From Variovorax sp. OV700 (lineage in GTDB: Bacteria; Pseudomonadota; Gammaproteobacteria; Burkholderiales; Burkholderiaceae_C), in contig NZ_FNDR01000007.1 of the NCBI RefSeq assembly GCF_900099805.1, positions 283,271 to 347,270 on the forward strand: a stretch of DNA of 64,000 nt. The letters run 5' to 3'. The notes beneath the pieces are model-generated. The model searched no databases and was not told where the DNA came from. It was given only the letters and a program-made list of their open reading frames with translations. Below are positions 1 to 8,411 of the stretch, piece by piece. Within the stretch, counting starts at the first letter, position 1; the number at the start of each line of letters is the position of its first letter. The position numbers and the translations under genes are program-made.

Positions 1-754
1 CGGTGAAACCGGCGGCATGCGCCGCATAGGTGACGCGGGCGCCGCCGGCGATGAGGTCGCGCGCGTACTCGATACGGTGGCCCACCAGCATCTCGTGCGG
101 CGTGAATCCCATGGCACCCTTGAAGCGCCGCTGCACGTGCACCGGGTGCAGGCCCGCCGCGTCGGCCAGGCTGTCGAGCGTCATGCGCTGATGAAAGCCG
201 GACGCGATCAGTTCATACAGCCTGTTCATGCGTTCGTCGCCGCTGTCGACAACGCGCGTGGGCTGTGCCCGCAAGGGAATCCAGCGGGCCAGGCGTTGGC
301 GCAGCAGGGCGCGGCCCGCTGCGCTGTCTTCGTCGTTGCCGGTGCTCGTGGGCTCGCGCAGCAGGCGATGGCATTCCATGAATCCGGAAGCTTCGGAGGG
401 ATCGAGAAAAACCGAGACGCCGGCATCGTCTTCCACGCGGGCCAGCGGGGTGCTCTCGTGCGCTGCACTGATGCAGCGCGCAACGGCGCCGCTGCAGTAC
501 ATCGCGTCCTCGCGCCACGGCGCGCCGCGCGCCTGCACGGCATGCCAGACCTGCGGCGCAACGCGCAGCAGCGTGCCCGGGGGCACGATCGTCACGCGGG
601 TGCCGGTGCGCACGTGGAGTTCGGTGTCCGACACCGAGAGCGTGTACCCGACGTGCCTGTGTGGCCGGATCTCGCGATGCAGCAGCGTGTTGGCAGTCAA
701 CTGAAGACCCGTGAGGTCAGCGTCTCGCCAATAGTGGGAAGCCAGGAGTTCCAT
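1..754 (-). CDS. AraC-family transcriptional regulator (partial, C-terminus off the left edge)
   Basis: About 251 residues are inside the window, starting at the ATG at 754 behind a GAGGAG ribosome site. The N-terminal part (roughly residues 10-120) has the cupin-like arabinose-binding type pattern, beginning MELLASHYWRDADLTG and containing EIRPHRHVGYTLSV. The C-terminal part is the first AraC helix-turn-helix (LADAAGLHPVHVQRRFKGAMG, then TPHEML); the second helix-turn-helix runs into the window edge at YAAHAAGFT. The family activates catabolic or export genes in response to a small ligand bound by the cupin; the ligand cannot be read from sequence. It is transcribed away from the LuxR-type gene across a 254-bp intergenic region, so its target may lie off-window to the left or in that gap. 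The stop codon is not visible. Confidence 0.88.
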   Translation of the reverse strand, partial: MELLASHYWRDADLTGLQLTANTLLHREIRPHRHVGYTLSVSDTELHVRTGTRVTIVPPGTLLRVAPQVWHAVQARGAPWREDAMYCSGAVARCISAAHESTPLARVEDDAGVSVFLDPSEASGFMECHRLLREPTSTGNDEDSAAGRALLRQRLARWIPLRAQPTRVVDSGDERMNRLYELIASGFHQRMTLDSLADAAGLHPVHVQRRFKGAMGFTPHEMLVGHRIEYARDLIAGGARVTYAAHAAGFT

Positions 755-1008
755 CGAAAAGCAGGGCTCCTCGGACGTCGTGGTTGTGTTGAGAAAAAGC
801 AATCGACATGCCAGTGCATGCCTTGCTTTCGCGGATGTTCATGCGAAGGTATTCAGTTGTGGTTCGGTGAGGAGTGCCACGGCTCGCTTTCGCCCCCGCG
901 AGTGTGCTCGAAGCTAAGAATTTACAAGGCGGCATAACCGCCCTTTGGTAGTTTGGCTCCAAGCCCGCAGCGTCTACCGATGCATGCGGCACTTCCATCA
1001 GGCCTCTC
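755..1008. other. Intergenic region between divergent araC-type and luxR-type genes
   Basis: 254 bp that must hold the promoters of both divergent regulators. The strongest local structure is a small inverted repeat TTCGC...GCGAA around 830-847, next to two copies of TGCATGC-like sequence near 808-825. No open reading frame with a convincing ribosome site was found. No promoter could be assigned with confidence. Confidence 0.4.
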
Positions 1009-1968
1009 ATGATTCTTGGTACTTTGGTGCAACCCGCCGCGGCGGCATTGCTGTCGGACGCGCGCGACCCCGACCCGGCGCCGCCGCCGGGCGATCTGGC
1101 CGAGCTGCCGCTCGACGGCCCCTTTCCACAGCTCTATTCGGAGGAACAGCTCTATCTGCCGCAATCGGCAGACCTGCGTGCGGACGGCGTGCCAGGCATC
1201 GTCGGCGATCTGCTGAATGCTTCAGGCACCAAGGAGTGCCGCGATCTTGTCCAGGCGATGTTGAATGCGCTGGGCTTCGATTGGCTTGGCTACGGCACGA
1301 TCACTTTCCTGCGCGGCCGCTGGTGGCCCTTGAGCTTCTTCACCGCGCACGCAAACCCCGAGTGGACGCAGCGCTACTTTTCGCATCGCCTCTACGAAAT
1401 CGATTTGCGGCAGCCGGGCGTACCGGCTTCCAGTCTCCCGCTGGTGTGGGACATCGAGCAGATCGAAGCCTCGCCATTGTCCGCAGCTACATCCGTGACC
1501 GAGGACGCGGAGGGACGGCGGCAGCGCTTTGTCGACGACCTGCGCGCCAGCGGTATTCGCAGCGGGTTGATGTTCCGCCTCGCGTCGTCGACGCAGGTGA
1601 ACCAGTACACCGTCATCAGCCTGCAGTCGAGCGAGCCGGGCCGCCGCTGGATCACCGACGAGGTCGTCGGACAGGCCTTGACGCTGGGCTTGAGCGTTCA
1701 CGAATACCTGCTGCGCCATTCGCGCATGCCGAGCGAAGCGAGCGCGGCGGCGCGCATCGAGATCTCGCCCACGCAGCAGTACATCCTCCAGCACCTGCTG
1801 CAGGGGCGCAGCGACAAGGAGATCGCCAACCGCCTCGACATGTCTGCCCACACCGTGGACTACCACATGCGCCAGCTGCGCCGCCGCTTTGCCGCGCGCA
1901 ACCGCGTCCAGCTCGTCAACGCGGTGCAGCAGGGGGACAGCGACTTCGGCGTGCTCAACGAGAGCTAA
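1009..1968 (+). CDS. LuxR-family regulator with autoinducer-binding domain (LuxR solo)
   Basis: 319 residues: an unusual N-terminal extension of about 65 residues, an autoinducer-binding-like domain (about 70-235) and a LuxR helix-turn-helix (about 250-312; QYILQHLLQGRSDKEIANRL followed by SAHTVDYHMRQLRRRF). The sensor keeps the aromatic/acidic pattern of acyl-homoserine-lactone receptors (EWTQRYF, then YEID, then LPLVWD), but the proline usually following the conserved Asp is replaced (IDLRQ). No luxI synthase lies in the window, so this is a solo that would sense a signal made elsewhere, or a non-AHL ligand. Its stop overlaps the stop of the convergent aldo/keto reductase gene by three bases. 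A shorter start inside the extension is possible. Confidence 0.85.
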   Translation: MILGTLVQPAAAALLSDARDPDPAPPPGDLAELPLDGPFPQLYSEEQLYLPQSADLRADGVPGIVGDLLNASGTKECRDLVQAMLNALGFDWLGYGTITFLRGRWWPLSFFTAHANPEWTQRYFSHRLYEIDLRQPGVPASSLPLVWDIEQIEASPLSAATSVTEDAEGRRQRFVDDLRASGIRSGLMFRLASSTQVNQYTVISLQSSEPGRRWITDEVVGQALTLGLSVHEYLLRHSRMPSEASAAARIEISPTQQYILQHLLQGRSDKEIANRLDMSAHTVDYHMRQLRRRFAARNRVQLVNAVQQGDSDFGVLNES

Positions 1969-3002
1969 GGCAGCACCGCCACCGGGCTGCGCTCGGCAAA
2001 CTGACCGTTCCAGTAGGGGTAGTAAGGGTAGGGCGGCGTCACGGCGCTGGCCGCATCGAGCCGCTTGATCTGGTCGGCGCTGAGCTGCCAGCCGAGTGCG
2101 CCCAGGTTCTGCTTCAGCTGCTCTTCGTTGCGCGCGCCGATCAGTACGCTCGACACGGTGGGCCGCTGCAGCAGCCAGTTGAGCGCGATCTGCGGCAGCG
2201 TCTTGCCGGTTTCCTCGGCCACCTCGTCCATGGCATCGACCACGCGGTACAGGCGCTCGTCGTCCACGGGTGGTGCGAAGCCGGCGGTCTCATGCAGGCG
2301 GCTTCCGGCGGGCAGCGGCTGGCCGCGGCGCACCTTGCCGGTCAGGCGGCCCCAGCCCAGCGGGCTCCACACGATGGCGCCCACGCCTTGGTCCATGCCC
2401 AGCGGCATGAGTTCGTATTCATAGTCGCGGCCGATCAGCGAGTAGTACGTCTGGTTGGCCACGAAGCGCTGCAGGCCGAGCCGGTCGGAGGCCGCGAGCG
2501 ACTTCATCAGTTGCCAGCCCGAGAAGTTGGACGCGCCGATGAGCCGCACCTTGCCGGCGCGCACCAGATCGTCGAGCGTGTCGAGCACCATCTCGACCGG
2601 CGTCATCGCATCGAAGGCATGCAGCTGCAGGATGTCGATGTAGTCGGTGCCCAGGCGCTTCAGCGCGGCGTCGGTCGCGGCGATCAGGTGATGGCGCGAG
2701 GCGCCGACGTCGTTCGGCCCGTCGCCCGCGCGCAGCGCCAGCTTGGTCGAAATGATGGCCTTGTCGCGCCGGCCCTTGAGCGCGGCGCCGAGGATCGATT
2801 CCGAAGCGCCGTTCGAATACACGTCGGCCGTATCGAACAGGGTCACGCCGGCATCCAGCGCCATGTCGACGATGCTGCGCGCACCTTCGACGTCGGTGTT
2901 GCCCCAGGCACTGAAGAGCGGCCCCTGTCCGCCGAAGGTGCCGGCGCCGAAGCCGAGGGCGGGGACCTTGAAGCCGGAGCGGCCGAGAAAGCGTTGTTCC
3001 AT
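1965..3002 (-). CDS. Aldo/keto reductase
   Basis: 345 residues with the aldo/keto reductase barrel signature; these enzymes reduce aldehydes or ketones with NAD(P)H in the cytoplasm. The catalytic tetrad is visible as Asp57, Tyr62 (FDTADVYSNG), Lys87 (ISTKLA) and His128 (ILQLHAFD). Other family marks are LIGASNFSGWQL, NQTYYSLI and the phosphate-binding region VLIGARNEEQL. The ATG at 3002 is chosen because the protein then begins MEQRFLGRSGFKVPALGFG, the normal family N-terminus; the frame stays open upstream without family similarity. It follows the MFS exporter with a 34-bp gap and is probably co-transcribed with it, both divergent from the LysR regulator. The substrate is unknown. Confidence 0.92.
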   Translation of the reverse strand: MEQRFLGRSGFKVPALGFGAGTFGGQGPLFSAWGNTDVEGARSIVDMALDAGVTLFDTADVYSNGASESILGAALKGRRDKAIISTKLALRAGDGPNDVGASRHHLIAATDAALKRLGTDYIDILQLHAFDAMTPVEMVLDTLDDLVRAGKVRLIGASNFSGWQLMKSLAASDRLGLQRFVANQTYYSLIGRDYEYELMPLGMDQGVGAIVWSPLGWGRLTGKVRRGQPLPAGSRLHETAGFAPPVDDERLYRVVDAMDEVAEETGKTLPQIALNWLLQRPTVSSVLIGARNEEQLKQNLGALGWQLSADQIKRLDAASAVTPPYPYYPYWNGQFAERSPVAVLP

Positions 3003-3036
3003 GATGTTGTCCTTGTCGTAGAAAAAATGGTGCGCG

Positions 3037-4227
3037 TCAGGCTTGCACCGAGGCGCAATCGGCCGGGGAGGCGCGGCCTTCGCGCCGGTCGAGCGAACGG
3101 CTCCACAGCGCGATGGCCAGCCCTGCGAGCGTGAGCAGCGCGGCCACCCAGCCGAGTGCGCGGAGCCCCGGCCCATGGTCGATGACCACGCCGCCCGCCC
3201 ACGCACCGAGCGCATTGCCGAGGTTGAAGGCCGCGATGTTGAGGCTCGACGCCAGGTTCTGGCCCGCGCCCGAAGCCTTCTCCAGCACGCGCAGCTGCAT
3301 CGGTGCCACGGTCGCGAAAGACGCGATGCCGAGCAGGCCGACGAACACCACGGCAGTGAACGGCGTTCCGATGGTGAACTGCATCGCGCCAAGCACGGCG
3401 GCGAGCGCCACCAGCGTGCCGAGCACCGCGGGCATGGTCGATTTGTCGGCCAGCCTGCCGCCAAGAATGTTGCCGACGGCCAGGCCGCCGCCGAACACCA
3501 GCAGGATCGGCGACACGGCCGACTCCGGCAAGCCGGTGACTTGCGTCAGCAGCGGCTGGATGTAGGTGAACACCACGAACACGCCTGCAAAGCCGAGCAC
3601 CGTCATCGCCAGGCCAAGCAGCACTTGCGGCCGTGCGAGCACCGCGAGTTCGTCGCGCAATGGCGCGGCCTTGGCCTCGGCCCGGACGCGCGGCACGAAC
3701 AGCGCGAGCACCGCAAAGGCCAGTACGCCGATCAGCGTCACCGCCCAGAAGGTGGCCCGCCATCCGTACTGCAGTCCGAGCCACGCACCGGCCGGCACGC
3801 CCAGCAGCGTGGCGACGGTGAGCCCGGTGAACATGATCGCGATGGCCGACGCGCGGCGCTCCGGCGCCACGAGGCCCGTAGCCACGACCGAACCCACGCC
3901 GAAGAAGGTGCCGTGCGCGAGCGAGGTGACCACCCGCGCGGCCATCAGCAGCTCGTAGTTGGGCGCGAGTGCGCAGGCCAGGTTGCCGAGCGTGAAGATC
4001 GCCATCAGCGCGAGCAGCACAGTCTTGCGCGGCAGCTTGCGGGTGGCGATGGTGAGCAGCGGCGCGCCGACCGCGACCCCGAGCGCATAGCCCGAGATCA
4101 GCAGGCCGGCCGCCGTGATGGAGACCTTGAGATCCATCGAGACCTGCATCAGCAGGCCCATGATGACGAATTCGGTGGTGCCTATTCCGAAGGCACCGGC
4201 GGTGAGGGCAAGTAGAGCAATTGGCAT
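3037..4227 (-). CDS. MFS transporter of the DHA1 (AraJ/YdhP-like) family
   Basis: 396 residues with about twelve hydrophobic segments, typical of drug:H+ antiporter 1 exporters in the inner membrane. The first helix reads LLALTAGAFGIGTTEFVIMG, and GVAVGAPLLTIATRKLPRKTVL contains the conserved motif A-like loop between helices 2 and 3. The start MPIALLALT is directly at the first helix, as usual for this family. It is the first gene of a two-gene unit with the aldo/keto reductase and is divergent from a LysR-type gene, the common layout for a LysR-controlled exporter. It could export sugars or small toxic compounds; substrate not determined. Confidence 0.92.
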   Translation of the reverse strand: MPIALLALTAGAFGIGTTEFVIMGLLMQVSMDLKVSITAAGLLISGYALGVAVGAPLLTIATRKLPRKTVLLALMAIFTLGNLACALAPNYELLMAARVVTSLAHGTFFGVGSVVATGLVAPERRASAIAIMFTGLTVATLLGVPAGAWLGLQYGWRATFWAVTLIGVLAFAVLALFVPRVRAEAKAAPLRDELAVLARPQVLLGLAMTVLGFAGVFVVFTYIQPLLTQVTGLPESAVSPILLVFGGGLAVGNILGGRLADKSTMPAVLGTLVALAAVLGAMQFTIGTPFTAVVFVGLLGIASFATVAPMQLRVLEKASGAGQNLASSLNIAAFNLGNALGAWAGGVVIDHGPGLRALGWVAALLTLAGLAIALWSRSLDRREGRASPADCASVQA

Positions 4228-4286
4228 GATGGCGCTACTTTGCCGGCCATTTCATTGAATGACTAGAATGCCACCAATACATAGAC

Positions 4287-4305
4287 TTGTGAGTTGAATT
4301 CACAA
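4287..4305. promoter_or_regulatory. Candidate LysR operator in the divergent exporter/lysR promoter
   Basis: A perfect 6-bp inverted repeat TTGTGA-N7-TCACAA contains the T-N11-A spacing typical of LysR-type binding sites. It sits about 20 bp before the LysR start at 4326 and about 60 bp before the divergent MFS start, exactly where an autoregulating LysR protein would bind to control both directions. Confidence 0.55.
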
Positions 4306-4325
4306 TAAAGGCGCAAGGAATCGGC

Positions 4326-5288
4326 ATGCCACGCATCGACGTCAACCGCTCCGGCGAAATGGAAGCCTTTGTGCAGGTGGTCGAGTCCGGCGGCTTTTCC
4401 GCCGCGGCGCGCCTGCTCGACATGACGCCTTCGGCGGTAAGCAAGCTGGTCGCACGCCTCGAGTTGCGGCTGGGCATTCAGCTGGTGCACCGCTCCACGC
4501 GCAAGCTGCAGCTCACGCCCGAGGGCCTGCACTTCTACGAACGCAGCACGCGCGTGCTGGCCGACATGGACGAGGCCGAGCGCTGCGCCGCCGCGGGGGC
4601 AGCGCCCCGCGGGCGCGTGAGCATCAATGCGAGCGTGTCCTTCGGGCATCACAAACTGGTGCCGCTGGTGCCGCGCCTCCTGGAGCTGCACCCGCAGATC
4701 ACGCTCGACATTGCGCTGACCGACCGCGTCGTCGATCTGATGGACGAGCGCGCCGACATCGCCATCCGGTGGGGCCAACTGCCATCGTCCGACCTGGTGG
4801 CACGGCGCCTGGGCGAAACCAGCCAGGCCATCGTGGCCTCGCCCGACTACCTTGCCAGGTACGGCACCCCGCACACGCCGCAGGAACTGGAGGCGCACAA
4901 CCGCCTGGGCTGGAGCTACCGGCGCAGCACGCCCGACTGGCCGCTGAGCGTCGACGGACGAATGATCTCGTTGCCCGTGGCCGGGCCGGTGCGCGCGGCC
5001 GACGGTGAAACCCTGCGGCAGCTGGCCATTGCGGGTGCGGGCGTGGCGCGGCTGTCGCTGTATCACATCCAGCACGACATCGATGCGGGGCGGCTCGTGC
5101 CGCTGCTCGAAGAATTCAACCCCGGCGAGGTGGAGCCGATCCATGCCGTATACATCGGCAAGGCCGGTACCTTGCCGGCGCGCGTACGTGCTGTGCTCGA
5201 CTTCCTGGTGGCGTGCTCGGGCGTGGGAGGAGGGCGCTACACGATCAAGCGCACCGCGCCAATGCCGGCGAATTCCGCGGTCACCTGA
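4326..5288 (+). CDS. LysR-family transcriptional regulator
   Basis: 320 residues. The winged helix-turn-helix is at about residues 8-68 (EAFVQVVESGGFSAAARLL, then TPSAVSKLVARLE and LGIQLVHRSTRKLQLT). The rest is a type 2 periplasmic-binding-like effector domain (IALTDRVVDLMDERADIAIR, then GAGVARLSLYHIQHDI). It closely resembles the LysR subgroup paired with DHA1 exporters and oxidoreductases. It is transcribed away from the MFS/aldo-keto reductase pair across 98 bp with a candidate operator. The last 52 bp overlap, on the opposite strand, the end of the hydratase gene that ends at 5237. The effector is unknown. Confidence 0.92.
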   Translation: MPRIDVNRSGEMEAFVQVVESGGFSAAARLLDMTPSAVSKLVARLELRLGIQLVHRSTRKLQLTPEGLHFYERSTRVLADMDEAERCAAAGAAPRGRVSINASVSFGHHKLVPLVPRLLELHPQITLDIALTDRVVDLMDERADIAIRWGQLPSSDLVARRLGETSQAIVASPDYLARYGTPHTPQELEAHNRLGWSYRRSTPDWPLSVDGRMISLPVAGPVRAADGETLRQLAIAGAGVARLSLYHIQHDIDAGRLVPLLEEFNPGEVEPIHAVYIGKAGTLPARVRAVLDFLVACSGVGGGRYTIKRTAPMPANSAVT

Positions 5289-6007
5289 TCGCCGCGGCGG
5301 CAGGGCAGCACGCCCACCCACGAGCCGGTGGTCACGACCGTGCCGGCCGGCGCGGTCTGGCCGTGGCGCGTAACGTGGCGCAGCCAGTTGGGCAGCAACC
5401 ATGTCGGGTCGGCCAGCGGATGGGTGCCTTCGCGCACCACGGTTTCCGAACTACCGACTTTCGTTTCGCAGCGCTGCGAGGCCCAGTCGACGGCCGCAAA
5501 GGGCTGCCATTCGCCCAGCACGAGCGCGCCGTGCACCTGCGAATCGGCAAGTCGAAGTAATGCGGGTGTGGCGGCCAGGTCTTGCCAGCGCGAGTCGACG
5601 ATCTCCACCGAGACTGCCATCGCGTCGATCAGCGAAGCCGCATCGTTGTGGTCGAGCTTCGCGGCCACGGCGGGGGTGACGTCCTTGCCGAGTCGCAGCG
5701 CAATTTCAGCCTCGATGCCGGGCGTGTAGAACGCCAAGTCAGCGAATTCTGCCGGGCTCGCGCGCACGCCATGTGGGGGCAATGGCGCGTGCGTGAGCGT
5801 TGCGGTTCGCGACCCACCGCCGGATTTCCAGCAACCCGGCACTGTGCCTGCCTCGAACCAGCCGAGCGCGGAGGCGACGGCGTCCTGCACTTCATACGCT
5901 TGGGTTGCGTCTTGCAGCGTGTCGGTCCAGGGTGTGGCGTCGAGGGTGGTGTTGCTGCGGCGCGCAGCGATCAGCGCTTCAGCGAGGGCAGTCATGGATG
6001 GGTTCAT
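5237..6007 (-). CDS. 2-keto-4-pentenoate hydratase / fumarylacetoacetase-superfamily protein
   Basis: 256 residues from the ATG at 6007 (MNPSMTALAEALIAARR). The pattern matches the hydratase/decarboxylase branch of the fumarylacetoacetase superfamily: PGIEAEIALRLG supplies metal-ligand glutamates, VSVEIVDSRW is the family core motif, and the C-terminus GSWVGVLPCRRGDQVTAEF, then GIGAVRL, is canonical. These enzymes act on 2-oxo acids in meta-cleavage and related aromatic or amino-acid breakdown, with a divalent metal in the cytoplasm. No pathway partner is adjacent. An upstream in-frame extension to 6118 runs through a dispersed repeat element and is not supported. The 3' end overlaps the convergent LysR gene by 52 bp, which is unusual because both C-termini look intact. 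Confidence 0.82.
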   Translation of the reverse strand: MNPSMTALAEALIAARRSNTTLDATPWTDTLQDATQAYEVQDAVASALGWFEAGTVPGCWKSGGGSRTATLTHAPLPPHGVRASPAEFADLAFYTPGIEAEIALRLGKDVTPAVAAKLDHNDAASLIDAMAVSVEIVDSRWQDLAATPALLRLADSQVHGALVLGEWQPFAAVDWASQRCETKVGSSETVVREGTHPLADPTWLLPNWLRHVTRHGQTAPAGTVVTTGSWVGVLPCRRGDQVTAEFAGIGAVRLIV

Positions 6008-6035
6008 TGTTTTGATTTTGTCAGCTGTTTGCTTT

Positions 6036-6099
6036 TTCAGGGCGTGTGCACAGGGCACGCTGCCGGTGTGCCGCTGATCAACGGGAGCGCCGCCCTGAA
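6036..6099. repeat. 64-bp palindromic repeat related to the MITE-like element at 52160-52430
   Basis: The element is bounded by TTCAGGGCG and its reverse complement CGCCCTGAA. The left inside part (GTGTGCACAGG) and right end (CGGGAGCGCCGCCCTGAA) match the ends of the 271-bp inverted-repeat element near 52.3 kb; the interior here carries a small hairpin (GGCAC...GTGCC). It lies between two minus-strand genes, just upstream of the hydratase start. Likely a dispersed non-coding family, possibly an internally deleted copy. Confidence 0.6.
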
Positions 6100-6114
6100 T
6101 GACCCAGGGCCCCG

Positions 6115-7095
6115 TCAAGTTTCAACGTGCACTTTGCCGTCCTTCACCACCTTCGCCCACTTGGCAATTTCAGTCGAGATGAACTGCTTGAATTTGTCCT
6201 GCGAACCCCCGCCATCCTCGGCCCCATAAGTGTCCAGGCGCTCCTGCACGTCGGGCATCGCAAGCACAGCGTTGACGTCGCGGTTCACCTTCTCGGCAAT
6301 GCTCGCCGGGAGCTTGCCCGGCCCCGCAAGGCCGTACCAAGTGGTGGCCTCAAAGCCCGCGAAACCCTGTTCCTGCATCGTGGGCACGGTGGGGTGGCCC
6401 TTGGCGCGTTTGGTGCGCGTTTGCGCCACGGCCAGCACGCGGCCGCTCTTCACGTGCGGTGTGGCCGCCGTCATGGTCTCGAAGCTGTACTGGATCTGGC
6501 CGCCCATCAGGTCGGCCAGGAGCGGGCCGCTGCCCTTGTAGGGCACGTGCATCGCATCGACGCCGGCCTGCAGCTTGAACATTTCCAGCGCCAGGTGCTG
6601 CGCCGAGCCCGCGCCCGCGGAGCCGAAGCTCACCGTGCCGGGCGCGGCCTTGCAGGCCGCCACGATATCTTTCACCGTGACTGCCTTTTGCGTTGGACTG
6701 GCGATCAAGAGGTTGGGCGTGACGCCCACCAGCACGATCGGCACAAAGTCGCGCTCCACGCTGTAGCGCAGCTTGGGCTGCAGGCTGGGTGCGAGCGCAT
6801 GGCTGTTGATGTGCGCCATGAGCAGCGTGCTCCCGTCGCTGGGCTGCTGGGCGACGTATTCGGCCGCCAGCACGCCGGCCACGCCGGCCTTGTTCTCGAC
6901 GATGACCTGCTGGTTCCACATCGTCGTGAGCTTTTGCGCGACCACGCGCGCGAGCGCATCGGTGCCCCCGCCCGGCGGAAAGCCCACCACGATGCGCACC
7001 GGCCCCGAAGGCCACTCCTGCGCGAAGAGCCGGGGAACGCCCAGCGTGGCGGCCGCGGCACCCGCGGCCTGGATCAGCGAACGTCTTTGCATCAT
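6115..7095 (-). CDS. Bug-family (tripartite tricarboxylate transporter) solute-binding protein
   Basis: 326 residues from the ATG at 7095, chosen because a GGAG lies six bases upstream; an ATG 12 bp earlier would overlap that site. The N-terminus MMQRRSLIQAAGAAAATLGVPRLFAQ is an export signal ending at AQ, with a Tat-like RR. The mature protein has Bug-family marks: IVVGFPPGGGTDALAR, VENKAGVAGVLAAEYVA, GSAGAGSAQHLALEMF and HVPYKGSGPLLADLMGG. These periplasmic proteins bind carboxylates such as citrate or aromatic acids for TctAB transporters. No tctA or tctB is in the window, so it is an orphan receptor. It follows the aminotransferase gene by 47 bp and is probably in its operon. Confidence 0.9.
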   Translation of the reverse strand: MMQRRSLIQAAGAAAATLGVPRLFAQEWPSGPVRIVVGFPPGGGTDALARVVAQKLTTMWNQQVIVENKAGVAGVLAAEYVAQQPSDGSTLLMAHINSHALAPSLQPKLRYSVERDFVPIVLVGVTPNLLIASPTQKAVTVKDIVAACKAAPGTVSFGSAGAGSAQHLALEMFKLQAGVDAMHVPYKGSGPLLADLMGGQIQYSFETMTAATPHVKSGRVLAVAQTRTKRAKGHPTVPTMQEQGFAGFEATTWYGLAGPGKLPASIAEKVNRDVNAVLAMPDVQERLDTYGAEDGGGSQDKFKQFISTEIAKWAKVVKDGKVHVET

Positions 7096-7142
7096 CTTTG
7101 TCTCCATGTTGTGGTGGGTCCGATGCGTGCCGGTGTTGGCGA

Positions 7143-8390
7143 CTATGCGGCTTTTTTCTGCAGGCCGGCAGGCGCCGCCGCGTGGTTCGCGAAATGGTCC
7201 ATTGCGGCGTGCACGCCGCTGCCCGCCAGCTTGATGCCTGCGAGCTTCATGCCCATTTCGACGCCCGCGACCATGGCCACCAGCGTCAGGTCGTTGCTGT
7301 CGCCCAGGTGGCCCATTCGGAACATGCGGCCCTTGAGCTTGCCGAGGCCCGTGCCCAGCGACAGGTCGAAGCGCTGGTGGATGAGCCGGCGCAGCGCATC
7401 GGCATCGAGGCCTTCGGGCGTGATCACGCCGGTGAGCACGGGCGAATACACGGCAGGGTCGGCGCACTGGATCGGCAGGCCCCAGGCATTGACCGCGGCG
7501 CGCACGCCGGCCGCCCAGCGCAGGTGGCGCGCAAAGACGTTGTCCAGCCCTTCGCCGAGCAGCATGTCGAGCGACTCGGACAGGCCGTAGAGCAGGTTGG
7601 TGTTGGGCGTGTAGGGCCAGTAGCCGTCCTTGTTCATCTCCACGATCTCGTCCCAGGCCCAGAACGCGCGCGGCAGCTTCGCGCTCTTCGAGGCTTCGAG
7701 TGCGCGCGGCGAGAGCGCGTTGAAGCTGATGCCGGGCGGCAGCATCAGGCCCTTCTGCGAACCGCTGATGGTGACGTCGACACCCCATTCGTCGTGCCGG
7801 AAATCGGCGCTCGCCAGACCCGAGATGCTGTCGACCATCAGCAGCGCAGGGTGGCCCGCCGCATCGATGGCCTTGCGCACCGAGGCGATGTCGGAGGTGA
7901 CGCCGGTGGAGGTTTCGTTGTGCACCACGCACACGGCCTTGATCTTCTTTTCGGTGTCCTTGCGCAGGCGCGCCTCGATGAGGTCGGCCTGCACGCCGCG
8001 GCGCCAGCTGGGCGCGGCGGGCAGTTGCTCGTCCTTGCCGGACCAGACGAGAAATTCGGTGGACAGGCCCAGGCGCGTGGCCATCTTCTGCCACAGCGAT
8101 GCGAAGTGGCCGGTCTCGTACATCAGCACGTGGTCCCCCGGGCTCAGCGTATTGGCGAGCGCGGCCTCCCAGGCACCGGTGCCGGAGGCGGGGTAGATAA
8201 CGACCGGATGCTTGGTCTTGAAGATCTGCTTGATGCCGCCGAGCACCTTGAGGCCCAGCGTGCCGAATTCAGGCCCGCGGTGGTCGATGGTCGGCAGACT
8301 CATGGCCCGCAGGATGCGGTCGGGCACCGGGCTCGGGCCGGGGATTTGGAGGAAGTGGCGGCCGGTGGGATGGATGTCGAGTTGAAGCAT
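7143..8390 (-). CDS. Class V PLP-dependent aminotransferase (serine/alanine-glyoxylate type)
   Basis: 415 residues from the ATG at 8390, which has AAGGA upstream. Family marks are IPGPSPVPDRILRAM near the N-terminus, DHRGPEFG, the cofactor-phosphate region ASGTGAWEAAL, and SGSQKGLMLPPG, where Lys213 is the expected PLP-binding lysine. VDSISGLASADFRHDEWGVD supplies the Asp contacting the pyridine nitrogen. The enzyme would move an amino group onto glyoxylate; serine, alanine and aspartate donors all occur in this group, and donor choice cannot be read here. It is divergent from the GntR/FCD regulator, whose operator-like repeats fill the shared promoter, and is followed by a Bug protein. The GntR-linked dehydrogenase on the other side suggests a 2-hydroxyacid/glyoxylate pathway. 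Confidence 0.9.
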   Translation of the reverse strand: MLQLDIHPTGRHFLQIPGPSPVPDRILRAMSLPTIDHRGPEFGTLGLKVLGGIKQIFKTKHPVVIYPASGTGAWEAALANTLSPGDHVLMYETGHFASLWQKMATRLGLSTEFLVWSGKDEQLPAAPSWRRGVQADLIEARLRKDTEKKIKAVCVVHNETSTGVTSDIASVRKAIDAAGHPALLMVDSISGLASADFRHDEWGVDVTISGSQKGLMLPPGISFNALSPRALEASKSAKLPRAFWAWDEIVEMNKDGYWPYTPNTNLLYGLSESLDMLLGEGLDNVFARHLRWAAGVRAAVNAWGLPIQCADPAVYSPVLTGVITPEGLDADALRRLIHQRFDLSLGTGLGKLKGRMFRMGHLGDSNDLTLVAMVAGVEMGMKLAGIKLAGSGVHAAMDHFANHAAAPAGLQKKAA

Positions 8391-8411
8391 GGACTGTCCT
8401 TTTGCTTTAAG

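Noticed and set aside
945..3134. A 729-codon plus-strand frame across the LuxR gene and the aldo/keto reductase
   Set aside because: It overlaps two well-supported genes in other frames and translates to low-complexity Arg/Gly/Ala sequence.
6008..6118. N-terminal extension of the hydratase to an upstream start at 6118
   Set aside because: The extension runs through the 64-bp dispersed repeat and lacks similarity; the ATG at 6007 gives the family-typical N-terminus.
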